Origin: Pandoraea capi
Lineage (GTDB): Bacteria > Pseudomonadota > Gammaproteobacteria > Burkholderiales > Burkholderiaceae
Length of the DNA: 64,000 nt
Direction: 5' to 3'
Assembly (NCBI RefSeq): GCF_902459735.1
Contig: NZ_CABPRV010000010.1
Coordinates: 220,680 to 284,679 of the forward strand
Shown: in pieces, positions 8,248 to 18,144 of the stretch
Layout: every line of letters begins with the position of its first letter
Position numbering within the stretch: position 1 is the first letter of the stretch
Notes under the pieces: generated by a model
The model's database searches: none
What the model saw: only the letters and a program-made list of their open reading frames with translations
Told to the model about the DNA's origin: nothing
Program-made: the position numbers and the translations under genes

Positions 8248-10059
8248 ATGGCTTCTGCACCTCACTCCACTCCGGCACAGGCATCGGCGTCGACACACGC
8301 CCCGATGCCGCTTCCCGCGCATGCGCGCGATTTCGCGCGCGCGCCGGGGCTGCCGCGCCTCATTGCTCTGGCGGCCGTCATCGGCTTCTGCGGTGTGCCC
8401 GCCGCCTGGCTGCTGCTCAATCTGATTCAGGGGTTCACCAACCTCTTCTTCTATCAGACGCTCTCGTTCGCCGCGCACTCGCCGTCGCAAAACACCCTCG
8501 GCATCGCAGTCATTGCCCTGCCCGTCATCGGCGGTCTGATCGTCGGCGTCATGGCGCGCTTCGGCAGCGACAAGATTCGCGGACACGGCATTCCCGAAGC
8601 CATCGAGGCGATTCTGTTCGGCAAGAGCAAGATGTCGCCGCGCGTGGCCGTGCTCAAGCCGCTCTCGTCCGGCATCGTGATCGGCAGCGGCGGCCCGTTC
8701 GGCGCGGAAGGCCCGATCATCATGACGGGCGGGGCCGTCGGCTCGCTCATCGCACAGTACTTCCACCTGAGCGCCGCCGAGCGCAAGACCTTGCTCGTGG
8801 CCGGCGCCACGGCGGGCATGACGGCAGTCTTCGGCACGCCGGTCGCCGCCGTGCTGCTGGCCGTGGAGCTGCTGCTGTTCGAATGGCGGCCGCGCAGTCT
8901 GCTGCCGGTGATCGTGGCGTGCGCCGTCGCCGGTTTCGCCCGCCCGCTGCTGCTTGAAGCCGGGCCCCTCTTTCCGATGACGACACCCGCCGTCTCGCCC
9001 ATTGCGCTGGTCTCCTGCCTGATTGCCGGGGTGTGCGCGGGCCTGCTCTCCGCAGGGATGTCGCGCGCGCTGTACGCCATCGAAGACGCCTTCCACAAGC
9101 TGCCCGTGCACTGGATGTGGTGGCCTGCCATCGGCGGTCTCGCCGTGGGCATTGGCGGCTATCTCGAACCGCGCGCGCTGGGGGTCGGTTACGACGTCAT
9201 CGCCGATCTGCTTGCCGGACATTTCACGATGCACGCCGCGCTCGCGCTGCTGCTCGTCAAGGCGCTCATCTGGGCGATTGCGCTGGGGTCATGCACGTCC
9301 GGCGGCGTGCTCGCGCCGCTGCTCATGATCGGCGCAGGCCTCGGCACGTTGCTCGCACCCGTGCTGCCCGGCGGCGACATCACGCTCTGGGCGCTCGTCT
9401 GCATGGCGGCCACGCTCGCAGGCGTGCTTGGCGCACCGCTCACGGCGATCGTCTTCGCACTGGGACTGACGCACGACGTCAACGCCCTGCTGCCGCTGCT
9501 GCTGACCTGCGGCGTGTCCTACGGCGTCACGATCTGGATCATGCCGCGCTCGATCATGACGGAGAAGATCGCGCGACGCGGACGCCACATCCATCGCGAA
9601 TACGGGGTCGATCCGCTGGAGCGCCTGCACGTGGGCGAACTGATGACACGTGATCCGGAATCGCTGCGTGCCGAGATGTCCATCGAAGACACCGCGCAGC
9701 AGGCGTTCGGTGCGAGTCAGCGTCATCGCGCCTACCCGGTCGTCGACGCGTCGCGCGCCGTCCTTGGCATGGTCGACCGGCAGGCGCTCACCCGCGCGCA
9801 GACGCAGGGACTGCAAACGCTCGGGCAGTTGTATGGCGTGAATCCACCGCTCGTCGCGCTGCCTTCGGAGACCGGGCGCATCGTGTCCGCACGTTTGGCC
9901 GCGCATCAACTTGAGCGTTTGCCGGTCGTGAGCGATGCGACGTCACGCAAGCTCGTCGGCATCATCAGTCGCAGCGATCTGGTGAAACCGGCCGAACACT
10001 GGCGCTCAGAAGAAGAAGTGCGCGAGCGCATGCTGCATCTGGGACGCAAGCGCGTCTGA
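8248..10059 (+). CDS. ClC-family chloride channel/antiporter with C-terminal CBS pair
   Basis: A 603-residue integral membrane protein. The three ClC selectivity motifs are visible: GHGIPEA near 110, GPFGAEGP near 150 with the gating Glu, and GGVLAPLL near 350. The last ~150 residues are two CBS domains (VGELMTRDPESLRA and LPVVSDATSRKLVGIISRSDL), which in other ClCs bind nucleotides. The start was set at ATG 8248; a GTG at 8218 in the same frame overlaps the marR end. Whether it is an H+/Cl- exchanger or a channel cannot be told from the motifs read here. Confidence 0.93.
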   Translation: MASAPHSTPAQASASTHAPMPLPAHARDFARAPGLPRLIALAAVIGFCGVPAAWLLLNLIQGFTNLFFYQTLSFAAHSPSQNTLGIAVIALPVIGGLIVGVMARFGSDKIRGHGIPEAIEAILFGKSKMSPRVAVLKPLSSGIVIGSGGPFGAEGPIIMTGGAVGSLIAQYFHLSAAERKTLLVAGATAGMTAVFGTPVAAVLLAVELLLFEWRPRSLLPVIVACAVAGFARPLLLEAGPLFPMTTPAVSPIALVSCLIAGVCAGLLSAGMSRALYAIEDAFHKLPVHWMWWPAIGGLAVGIGGYLEPRALGVGYDVIADLLAGHFTMHAALALLLVKALIWAIALGSCTSGGVLAPLLMIGAGLGTLLAPVLPGGDITLWALVCMAATLAGVLGAPLTAIVFALGLTHDVNALLPLLLTCGVSYGVTIWIMPRSIMTEKIARRGRHIHREYGVDPLERLHVGELMTRDPESLRAEMSIEDTAQQAFGASQRHRAYPVVDASRAVLGMVDRQALTRAQTQGLQTLGQLYGVNPPLVALPSETGRIVSARLAAHQLERLPVVSDATSRKLVGIISRSDLVKPAEHWRSEEEVRERMLHLGRKRV

Positions 10060-10179
10060 GCGTCGAGATCCATCGGCACGTGGCGTGCATTCGTACAAGG
10101 TTGACGCGCGCCACGTCGTTGATCCACCATCGGGGACTTGATCCCACCGACAACGCACCGCCGCGTGCGTCACTCTCCG

Positions 10180-11022
10180 ATGGCGACGACCCGATCCCCC
10201 AAGACGCCGACTCCCGCCACCGACGACAAGCGCATTCGCATTGGCGTCGGCGGCTGGAATTTCGCCCCGTGGCAAGGCACGTTCTATCCCGAGAAGTGGC
10301 CCAGGCGCCGCGAACTCGAATATGCGAGCCGACACCTCACCTCCATCGAAATCAACAGCACGTTCTACGGCTCGCAAAAGCCTGCGACGTTTCGCAACTG
10401 GTTCGAAGAAACGCCAGACGACTTCGTGTTCTCAGTGAAGGCGTCGCGCTACGCCACGCATCGCCGCGTGCTGGCCGAAGCGGGCGACTCCGTGGCGCGC
10501 TTCTTCGACAGCGGCGTGCTGGAACTGGGCAGGAAACTCGGCCCGGTGAACTGGCAATTCGCACCGACGAAGACGTTTGACGCGCAAGACTTCGAACACT
10601 TCCTGAATCTGCTGCCGACAACGGCGGGCGGACACACGATCCGTCATGCGCTGGAAGTGCGTCACGAGAGCTTTGCGACACCCGAGTTCGTCGCGTTGGC
10701 GCGCAAGTACGAGATGGCCATCGTGCTCGCCGGTGATGCCAAGTTTCCATGCATCGCCGACAGCACGGCGCCGTTCGTCTACGCGCGGCTGATGGGCACG
10801 CAGGAGCGCTACAAACTCGGTTATGCCCCGAAGGCGATGGCGCAATGGCTGGACCGCGCGACGACGTTCGCCGCCGGTGGCATGCCTGACGATCTCGACA
10901 CCGTCGCCAAAGCGCCGCTCAAGGCCAAACATCGCGACGTGTTCCTCTATGTCATCAGCGGCTTCAAGGAGCGCAACCCGGCCGCCGCGATGGCGATGAT
11001 CGACGCGCTTGGGAAGCGCTGA
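10180..11022 (+). CDS. DUF72 (YecE-like) family protein
   Basis: A 280-residue protein of the DUF72/YecE family, a TIM-barrel-like fold of unknown function. Diagnostic pieces are IRIGVGGWNFAPWQGTFYP, the segment SIEINSTFYG, and FSVKASRYATHRR. The ATG at 10180 was preferred over an in-frame TTG at 10138 because homologous sequence begins just after it; neither has a clear ribosome site. It follows the ClC gene by 120 bp and is closed by a terminator that mainly serves the opposite strand. Confidence 0.85.
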   Translation: MATTRSPKTPTPATDDKRIRIGVGGWNFAPWQGTFYPEKWPRRRELEYASRHLTSIEINSTFYGSQKPATFRNWFEETPDDFVFSVKASRYATHRRVLAEAGDSVARFFDSGVLELGRKLGPVNWQFAPTKTFDAQDFEHFLNLLPTTAGGHTIRHALEVRHESFATPEFVALARKYEMAIVLAGDAKFPCIADSTAPFVYARLMGTQERYKLGYAPKAMAQWLDRATTFAAGGMPDDLDTVAKAPLKAKHRDVFLYVISGFKERNPAAAMAMIDALGKR

Positions 11023-11045
11023 CGTTCCGCCCACGCTCTGCCTGC

Positions 11046-11076
11046 AATAAAAAACGCGGCGCATAAGGCGCCGCGT
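11046..11076 (-). terminator. Rho-independent terminator of the aromatic-acid transporter gene
   Basis: A perfect 9-bp stem, ACGCGGCGC (11054-11062) and GCGCCGCGT (11068-11076), with a 5-nt loop. On the minus strand it is followed by TTTTTATT. It sits 40 bp past the stop of the gene at 11116-12495. Confidence 0.85.
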
Positions 11077-11115
11077 CCGGTACAGCAACAGCACGGTCAA
11101 TCGTCGATCCGTCGA

Positions 11116-12495
11116 TCAGTGCATCGCCGCGGAATTACGGGCTTCGGCAGCGTTCTGCGCCGGCACGTCGCCGCGCGTGCGCTCCCATGCGTTCTTTGCG
11201 AGCAGTGCGATCGTCGCGATCACCGCCGGAATCGCCAGCAGCGAGAACGTCGCGGAAAATCCCAGATGACGGCGCACGAGTTCCGCGCCGAGCAACGCAC
11301 CGGCGATGCCGCCGAAGCGTCCGATGCCGAGCATCCATGCCACGCCCGTGGCACGGCCATTCGTCGGGTAGAACATGGCGGCCAGCGACGGCATCGACGA
11401 TTGCGCGCCGTTCATCGCCGTGCCCGCGAGGAAGATCAGCGTGACGAGCATGCCGATGTCGCCGATCGCCTGCCCGACCGCATACACCAGCACCGCCGTG
11501 AGCGCGTAGCCGACCGCCACCACCTTCTGCGCGTTGAACTTGTCCATCAGCCAGCCCGACAGGATCGTGCCGATGCCGCCACCGAGCGGGAACAAGGCCG
11601 TAATCAGTGCGGCGCGCTCGACCGTGAAACCCGCGTCCTTGAACAGGATCGGCATCCAGCTGGTGAGCAGATAGAAGATCACGAGGCCCATGAAGTAGGT
11701 CACCCACAGCATCACCGAGCCAAAACCGTACTGCTTCGAGAGCACTACGCCGATGGCCGAACCGGCGCGCTTCGGCGCGGCTTCATTCACGGTGAACGTG
11801 TTCACATCGTCGAACGACTCGCCCGCGATACGCGACAGGATGCGACGCACGCGCGCCACCGGCTTCTGCTTGACCACGAGAAACTTCACCGACTCCGGCA
11901 GGCACGCAATCAGCAACACCGAGAGCACCAGCGGCAGCACGCCGCCAAGCACCAGCACGCTATGCCAGCCGAAATGCGGAATCAGCCACGAGGCCACGAA
12001 ACCGCCAACGGAAGCGCCGAGCGGAAAGCCGCAGAACATCGTGTTGACGATCACGGCACGGCGCGCTTGCGGCGCGTATTCGGAAATCAGCGTCACGGCA
12101 TTCGGCATCGCAGCGCCGAGTCCGAGGCCCGTTAGAAAGCGCAGCACGGTCAGCGTCTGAAGATCCTGCGCGAAGGCCGTGGCAAGACTCGCCACGCCGA
12201 AGAACACCACAGACAACACGAGTATGGTCTTGCGGCCTGCCTTGTCGGCCAGCGGCCCGGCGAAGATCGCCCCGCCTGCCAGCCCGAACAGAGCGGCCGA
12301 AAGCACCGGGCCGAGCGAGCCCTTGTCGATATGCCATTGCTGCACCAGCGACGGCGCGATGTAACCGATGGCGGCGGTATCGAAGCCGTCGATGGCCACG
12401 ATGAAGAAACACAGGATCAGCACCAGCCACTGATAGCTGGAAAAGCGCTGAGCGTTGATGTAGGCGGGCACGTCCACCGTGCGCGGATGATTCAT
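11116..12495 (-). CDS. pcaK: aromatic acid:H+ symporter, MFS (4-hydroxybenzoate transporter, PcaK-like)
   Basis: A 459-residue, 12-segment MFS protein of the AAHS family. DGFDTAAIGYIAPSL in helix 1 is the AAHS signature whose Asp residues are needed for aromatic-acid uptake in PcaK. The loop 2-3 motif GPLADKAGRKTIL and the mid-protein LPESVKFL are also present. The start at 12495 has a very good ribosome site (GAGGAGACAGCGTC before ATG); a longer upstream frame is Arg-rich and not supported. Located after pobA on the same strand, it most likely imports 4-hydroxybenzoate or protocatechuate; the substrate is inferred from context. Confidence 0.88.
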   Translation of the reverse strand: MNHPRTVDVPAYINAQRFSSYQWLVLILCFFIVAIDGFDTAAIGYIAPSLVQQWHIDKGSLGPVLSAALFGLAGGAIFAGPLADKAGRKTILVLSVVFFGVASLATAFAQDLQTLTVLRFLTGLGLGAAMPNAVTLISEYAPQARRAVIVNTMFCGFPLGASVGGFVASWLIPHFGWHSVLVLGGVLPLVLSVLLIACLPESVKFLVVKQKPVARVRRILSRIAGESFDDVNTFTVNEAAPKRAGSAIGVVLSKQYGFGSVMLWVTYFMGLVIFYLLTSWMPILFKDAGFTVERAALITALFPLGGGIGTILSGWLMDKFNAQKVVAVGYALTAVLVYAVGQAIGDIGMLVTLIFLAGTAMNGAQSSMPSLAAMFYPTNGRATGVAWMLGIGRFGGIAGALLGAELVRRHLGFSATFSLLAIPAVIATIALLAKNAWERTRGDVPAQNAAEARNSAAMH

Positions 12496-12738
12496 GACGC
12501 TGTCTCCTCGGGGCGCGAGCGCTCCGTTGTTCATTCCATTATTTTTTTGGAAATCGATCACCGCCGGTGCGCATCCGTGTGTCGGGGGTGGCGCGCGCAG
12601 GGGGTCTGTCCGTCCTGCCGTCTTGATGCGGCATCGCGGCTTGGCGGCAAAGCAGATTTCTGCCGCTAATGTACGTCCATATCCCGCCTGTCGAAATGAT
12701 CTTTCGTCAGGCCATCCATAACGGGCGGTTATGCGTGA

Positions 12739-12774
12739 CGCCACCGGTGGCGGTTATAGCACACCGGTGGTGTG
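12739..12774. promoter_or_regulatory. Paired CACCGGTGG palindromes between pobA and pcaK
   Basis: CGCCACCGGTGGCG (12739-12752) is a perfect 14-bp palindrome. CACACC-GGT-GGTGTG (12760-12774) follows. The shared CACCGGTGG copies start 20 bp apart, about two helical turns. They lie in the 358-bp gap after pobA and before pcaK, which otherwise shows no gene. They could be an operator for pcaK or hairpins ending the pobA transcript. Confidence 0.4.
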
Positions 12775-12853
12775 GTCCTTGAGACGGTGGCCACGGCCCG
12801 CCGCCCCATCAGGCCCGCTCAGGCCCGCCCAGACCCGTTCAAACGGCTCCGGC

Positions 12854-14098
<1,245 letters not shown>

Positions 14099-14166
14099 TC
14101 AGGCAAAAGGAGGAAGCCCCGGCAGCGGACGAATTGCATTTCTTGGTTGTCTCACGCTCGCTGCCC

Positions 14167-14215
14167 CACTTAGGACTACGCGTAAACACGCATGCCCGCG
14201 CGCCTGTCCTAAGTG
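14167..14215. promoter_or_regulatory. Candidate PobR operator
   Basis: A perfect 10-bp inverted repeat, CACTTAGGAC (14167-14176) and GTCCTAAGTG (14206-14215), spaced by 29 bp, in the pobA-pobR intergenic region. Half-sites are 39 bp apart start to start. It is the only strong dyad in this region. Confidence 0.55.
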
Positions 14216-14228
14216 CTTTTTTAACGCC

Positions 14229-14258
14229 TTGTCACGAGGGGCGAATGCGTCATATCTT
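14229..14258 (+). promoter_or_regulatory. Putative pobR promoter
   Basis: TTGTCA (14229-14234) and TATCTT (14253-14258) with an 18-bp spacer, 84 bp upstream of the chosen pobR start codon and 14 bp downstream of the inverted repeat that may be the PobR operator. Confidence 0.4.
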
Positions 14259-14341
14259 ATGGAGCGCGCACGTCGCGTTGAATGGATGAATCGGCGACTT
14301 TCTTGTACTTTTTCGACAACTTCGACCAAGGGAAAACCAGT

Positions 14342-15295
14342 ATGTCAGGCGCGTCATCCCGGCTGCGCGCGGCGCGCGAGGCGATTCCGGAATTCTCGTT
14401 GTACGGTGAGTTGACCGAAACCGACAGCGGCGACTTCGTCCATATCGAATGGATCGAGACACGCAGCCGTCTCTACGACTGGCATATCGATACGCATCGC
14501 CATCTGGGTCTGTTTCAGGTGCTCGCGATCTTCGAAGGCAAGGTCGAGGCAAATGTCGACGATGCGACGTGGGAAGTCGAAGGTCCCGCCGTCATCACGG
14601 TGCACCCGTCGGCCGTGCACAACTTCCGCTTCTCGCGCGGCGCGCACGGCTTCGTACTCACCATGGCGCAGAGCGTGCCATTCGACGCCGCCATCGGTGC
14701 GGATGCCGACATGACCTCGCTGCTTCGCAAACCGTGGCTGTTCGCGCTGGCCGATGCGCCGCAAACACGCGATCGTCTCTACACGCTGCTCGGTCTCATC
14801 ATGGACGAGTTTTCGCGCCCGCAACTGGGGCACGCGGAAATGGTCGGATGGCTCACGCGCAGCGTGCTGCTATTGCTCGCACGCCTGCATGCGCATCACG
14901 ATTCCGCCACGCGCACGGGACGCACGGAACTGGATCTGTTCGCGCGGTTTCGCGCGCTCGTGGAAACGCACTACACCGAAGCGTGGGCCGTACCCGCCTA
15001 CGCCGAACGCCTGCATGTGACGGAGAGCAAGCTCAATCGTCTGTGCCGGCGTATCTCGGGCAAATCGGCGTTCGATCTGGTGCAGGATCGTCTGATGCTC
15101 GAAGCGCGGCGCAAACTCATCTACATTCCCGCGCCGGTCTCGCACGTCGCCTACGAACTCGGGTTTCAGGACCCGGCGTATTTCTGCCGCGTGTTCAAGC
15201 GCCATGTCGGCGTGACGCCGTCCGCCTTCCGGCGTACGGCGCAACACGCGCATCTGGGCGACGACTCGGCGCTGTCCGCAGAACTGTTGCCCTGA
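14342..15295 (+). CDS. pobR: AraC-family regulator of pobA (PobR)
   Basis: A 317-residue protein with an N-terminal cupin-like sensor (about 40-130, HLGLFQVLAIFEGKVEANV) and a C-terminal AraC/XylS double HTH (about 215-310): YAERLHVTESKLNRLCRR and the second helix PVSHVAYELGFQDPAYFCRVFKRHVG. The AraC C-terminal signature GFxDxxYFxRxFKRxxGxTPxxFR is fully present. It is divergent from pobA, which strongly suggests it activates pobA in response to 4-hydroxybenzoate. The ATG at 14342 (AAGGGA upstream) was preferred to an in-frame ATG at 14282. Confidence 0.92.
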   Translation: MSGASSRLRAAREAIPEFSLYGELTETDSGDFVHIEWIETRSRLYDWHIDTHRHLGLFQVLAIFEGKVEANVDDATWEVEGPAVITVHPSAVHNFRFSRGAHGFVLTMAQSVPFDAAIGADADMTSLLRKPWLFALADAPQTRDRLYTLLGLIMDEFSRPQLGHAEMVGWLTRSVLLLLARLHAHHDSATRTGRTELDLFARFRALVETHYTEAWAVPAYAERLHVTESKLNRLCRRISGKSAFDLVQDRLMLEARRKLIYIPAPVSHVAYELGFQDPAYFCRVFKRHVGVTPSAFRRTAQHAHLGDDSALSAELLP

Positions 15296-15380
15296 TGTGG
15301 CCCGGGCATCCCGCGAGGGCGACATACCAAGGTGACTGACGATCGCGCCGACGGAACGACATCGGCGCCATCGCAACCGC

Positions 15381-16169
15381 TCAGCCGCGCAGGAAGCTCA
15401 GCAACGCGTCGGTCACGGCAGGGGCGCACTCGATGTTCGACAGATGCGCCCCGGGCACGATCACCTGCTGCGCGCCACGAATGCGCTCGACCATCGCCGT
15501 CGACATGGCCGGCGGCGTCGCCAGATCGCCGGCGCCGGTCACGATCAGCGTCGGCGCCGTGATCGCGGCGATCTCGTCCAGTTGATTCATGTCGCGCACC
15601 GCCGCACATGCCGCGGCATAACCCGCCGGGGCGAGCGAGCGGAACATCGCCTTCATCCGTTCGACGGTGGCGCTCTCACGCTGCGCATATTCCGGCGTGA
15701 ACCAGCGCGACACGACCGCATCGGTCACGGCGGTCATCCCATCGGCCTGCACGGCACGAATGCGGCCGTTCCACACGTCCTCGGCGCCGATATGGGCCGA
15801 CGAGCACACGATGGCGAGGCGATCCAGACGCTGCGGCGCGTGAATACCCAGCCACATGCCCGTCATGCCGCCCATCGACACGCCGGCGAGACTGGCGCGC
15901 TCGATGTCCAGTGCGTCGAGCAGGGCGACGACGTCGCGCCCCAGTTGATCGATCACGTACGGCCCGGGCGTGACGGACGAACCGCCATGCCCCCGCGTGT
16001 CGTAACGGATCACACGGAATTCACGTGCAAGCGCAGGCACTTGCGGCGCCCACATCTCCAGCGTCGTGCCCAGCGAGTTCGAGAGCACGAGCGCTGGCGC
16101 ATGGTCGTCGCCATCGATAGCCACGCGCAGTTGGGCATCGCCCACGTCGATCAAACGTTCCACGGTCAT
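15381..16169 (-). CDS. pcaD: 3-oxoadipate enol-lactonase (PcaD)
   Basis: Alpha/beta hydrolase of 262 residues that opens beta-ketoadipate enol-lactone to beta-ketoadipate. The nucleophile elbow GVSMGGM carries the catalytic Ser. RYDTRGHGGS precedes it, the acid region is TGAGDLATPP, and the late His is in PGAHLSNIE. The start at MTVERLIDVG fits the family. It is the last gene of the pcaBCD run, 13 bp after pcaC, and converges on pobR. Confidence 0.95.
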   Translation of the reverse strand: MTVERLIDVGDAQLRVAIDGDDHAPALVLSNSLGTTLEMWAPQVPALAREFRVIRYDTRGHGGSSVTPGPYVIDQLGRDVVALLDALDIERASLAGVSMGGMTGMWLGIHAPQRLDRLAIVCSSAHIGAEDVWNGRIRAVQADGMTAVTDAVVSRWFTPEYAQRESATVERMKAMFRSLAPAGYAAACAAVRDMNQLDEIAAITAPTLIVTGAGDLATPPAMSTAMVERIRGAQQVIVPGAHLSNIECAPAVTDALLSFLRG

Positions 16170-16182
16170 TTGTCTTGTCCCC

Positions 16183-16620
16183 TCAACCTTGCGCGTCCGG
16201 CGCAGCGGATTTCGATGCGCGCGTCGTCGATCCCGGCTCGGCGGCTTCCATCTCCGCGAAGACCTTCTCGGCATCGTGAATCGCCTGATTGGCGGCGGGC
16301 AGGCCGGCGTACAGCGCGGCATGCATGAACAGCTCCTTCATCTCTTCGCGCGTCACACCGTTGTTGAACGCGGCGCGCACGTGCATGCGGAATTCGTCGC
16401 CGCGATTGAGCGCGATAAGCAGCGAGAGCGTGATCATGCTGCGCATGCGGCGCGTGAGGCCCGGGCGGGTCCAGATGTCGCCCCAGGCGAAGCGCGTGAT
16501 GAAGTCCTGGAAGTCGTCGTTGAACTCGTTGCGGCGGGTGAGCGTGCGGTCCACGTGCGCGTCGCCGAGCACGCCGCGTCGCACTTCCATGCCGTTGTCG
16601 TAGCGTTCCTGATCGTTCAT
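16183..16620 (-). CDS. pcaC: 4-carboxymuconolactone decarboxylase (PcaC)
   Basis: A 145-residue all-helical enzyme converting 4-carboxymuconolactone to beta-ketoadipate enol-lactone. The family core is intact: RYDNGMEVRRGVLGDAHV at the N-terminus, FAWGDIWTRPGLTRRMRS, then LNRGDEFRMHVRAAFNNGVT with the conserved Glu/His/Arg cluster. Its start overlaps the pcaB stop by 4 bp (ATGA), so translation is probably coupled. Confidence 0.96.
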   Translation of the reverse strand: MNDQERYDNGMEVRRGVLGDAHVDRTLTRRNEFNDDFQDFITRFAWGDIWTRPGLTRRMRSMITLSLLIALNRGDEFRMHVRAAFNNGVTREEMKELFMHAALYAGLPAANQAIHDAEKVFAEMEAAEPGSTTRASKSAAPDAQG

Positions 16621-17999
16621 TGGGATGTCCTGCCGGAAGGTGAAGACGGCGCGGCCGTTGCCACGTCCACCTGTGCGAGCACACGGCTCACGAACGTGTC
16701 GGCAGCGCCGAGATAGTGTTGGGGATCCGTGAGGCGTTCAAGCGCCTCGCCGGACAGAATGCGGATGATGTCGGCGTCCTCGCGAAGCACGTCGAGCAGG
16801 TGACGCCCCTGCGCGAGCGCATCGCGACAACGGGCCTCCACGCGCCGATGCGCTTCGAGTCGCCCCATCGATTCGCCGAGCGCCATCGTCACGGCTTCGG
16901 CCATGATCAGCCCATGGGTGACGTCGAGATTCGCACGCATGCGAGACACGTCGACCGTCCAGTCCTGCACGAGCGTGCGCGCCGTCGCCAGCGCACCACC
17001 GCACAGCATGAGCAGTTCGGGCAAGGTCTCCCACTCCGCATGCCAGGTGCCGAGTCCGCGCTCATGGTCCTGTTGCATCGCGCCGAACAGCGTGGCGACG
17101 AGTTGCGGCGTGCGCGCGGCGGCCGCGAGGATGGCCGCGCAGCCGACCGGGTTGCGCTTGTGCGGCATGGTGGACGAGCCGCCGCGCCCCGGGCCGGAGG
17201 CTTCCGCGATCTCGCCGACTTCCGTCTGCGTGAGCAGGGCCGTATCGCGAGCGAACTTACCCAGCGAGCCGGTCAGCGACGCTGCCCAGCTTCCCACGCG
17301 CACGATCCGGTCGCGCTGCCCGTGCCAGGGCGTCGCCGCGTCCGACAATCCGAGGTGACGCGCCAGCGCCGCCGCCACCGCGGGGCCGTGCGTGCCGAGC
17401 GAGGCCAGCGTGCCCGCCGCACCGCCGAACTGCACGCAAAGCACCTGATCGCGCACGCTCGTGAGGTCGGCGCGCGCACGCAGCAATGCGTCGAGCGTGC
17501 CGGCGAGTTTAAGGCCGAAGGTGATGGGCAAGGCGTGCTGAAGCCACGTCCGTCCGATCATGACCGTGGTGCGATGCTGGCGCACTTGCGCCGCGAGTTG
17601 CTGAATCAGCGCGTCGAGATCGGTGCCGAGATCGTCGAGGGCGCCGCGTATCTGTAGTACGAGGCCGGTGTCGATGGCGTCCTGACTGGTCGCGCCCCAG
17701 TGCACATAGCGGGCGGCGTCGGCGTCGAGCGTCTTCACGCGCGCAGTGAGTTGTTTGATCAGCGGGATGGCGAGGTTGCCCGCGCAGGCAGCCGCGTCGC
17801 GCAGCGCCTCCCAATCGAGGTCGCCGGCGCGCGCGGCCGCGGTAATCGGCGCAACGGCGGTGGCCGGGATCAGTCCCGTTTCGGCTTCGGCGGCGGCCAG
17901 CGCCACTTCGAAGTCGAGCATGCTCTGGAGCGTGGCGTCGCGGGAAAATCGCGTCGACACGGCCGCGCCGCGCAGCAAGGAATCAAGCAGTTCCGTCAT
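16617..17999 (-). CDS. pcaB: 3-carboxy-cis,cis-muconate cycloisomerase (PcaB)
   Basis: A 460-residue member of the fumarase/aspartase superfamily that lactonises 3-carboxymuconate. The superfamily signature GRGGSSTMPHKRNP is present near residue 280; HWGATSQDAIDTG and the MIGRTWLQHALPITFG segment are typical of PcaB. The start MTELLDSLL follows the family; upstream in-frame codons were rejected. It lies 145 bp after pcaG on the same strand, behind a very stable hairpin, and overlaps pcaC by 4 bp. Confidence 0.95.
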   Translation of the reverse strand: MTELLDSLLRGAAVSTRFSRDATLQSMLDFEVALAAAEAETGLIPATAVAPITAAARAGDLDWEALRDAAACAGNLAIPLIKQLTARVKTLDADAARYVHWGATSQDAIDTGLVLQIRGALDDLGTDLDALIQQLAAQVRQHRTTVMIGRTWLQHALPITFGLKLAGTLDALLRARADLTSVRDQVLCVQFGGAAGTLASLGTHGPAVAAALARHLGLSDAATPWHGQRDRIVRVGSWAASLTGSLGKFARDTALLTQTEVGEIAEASGPGRGGSSTMPHKRNPVGCAAILAAAARTPQLVATLFGAMQQDHERGLGTWHAEWETLPELLMLCGGALATARTLVQDWTVDVSRMRANLDVTHGLIMAEAVTMALGESMGRLEAHRRVEARCRDALAQGRHLLDVLREDADIIRILSGEALERLTDPQHYLGAADTFVSRVLAQVDVATAAPSSPSGRTSQ

Positions 18000-18054
18000 C
18001 GGGAAATCGATGTTAGGTGCGTTGTTGGTGCGTTGCAAAATGCAGATACGGCCA

Positions 18055-18086
18055 CGGGCTGCCGGCATTCGCATGCCGGCAGCCCG
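18055..18086 (-). terminator. Strong hairpin between pcaG and pcaB
   Basis: A perfect 14-bp stem (CGGGCTGCCGGCAT and its complement) closed by a 4-nt loop that reads GCGA on the minus strand, a GNRA tetraloop. No T run follows. It could attenuate readthrough from pcaHG into pcaBCD or stabilise the upstream transcript. Confidence 0.5.
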
Positions 18087-18144
18087 AAGCCGCGCCAGTT
18101 CTGGTCTGACGTATCGGTTTAGGTTGCCGATGACGGGTGCGACA

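Noticed and set aside
11054-11076. Terminator for the DUF72 gene on the plus strand
   Set aside because: The T run is only on the minus-strand side; on the plus strand the stem is followed by CCGG. It can serve the plus strand only weakly.
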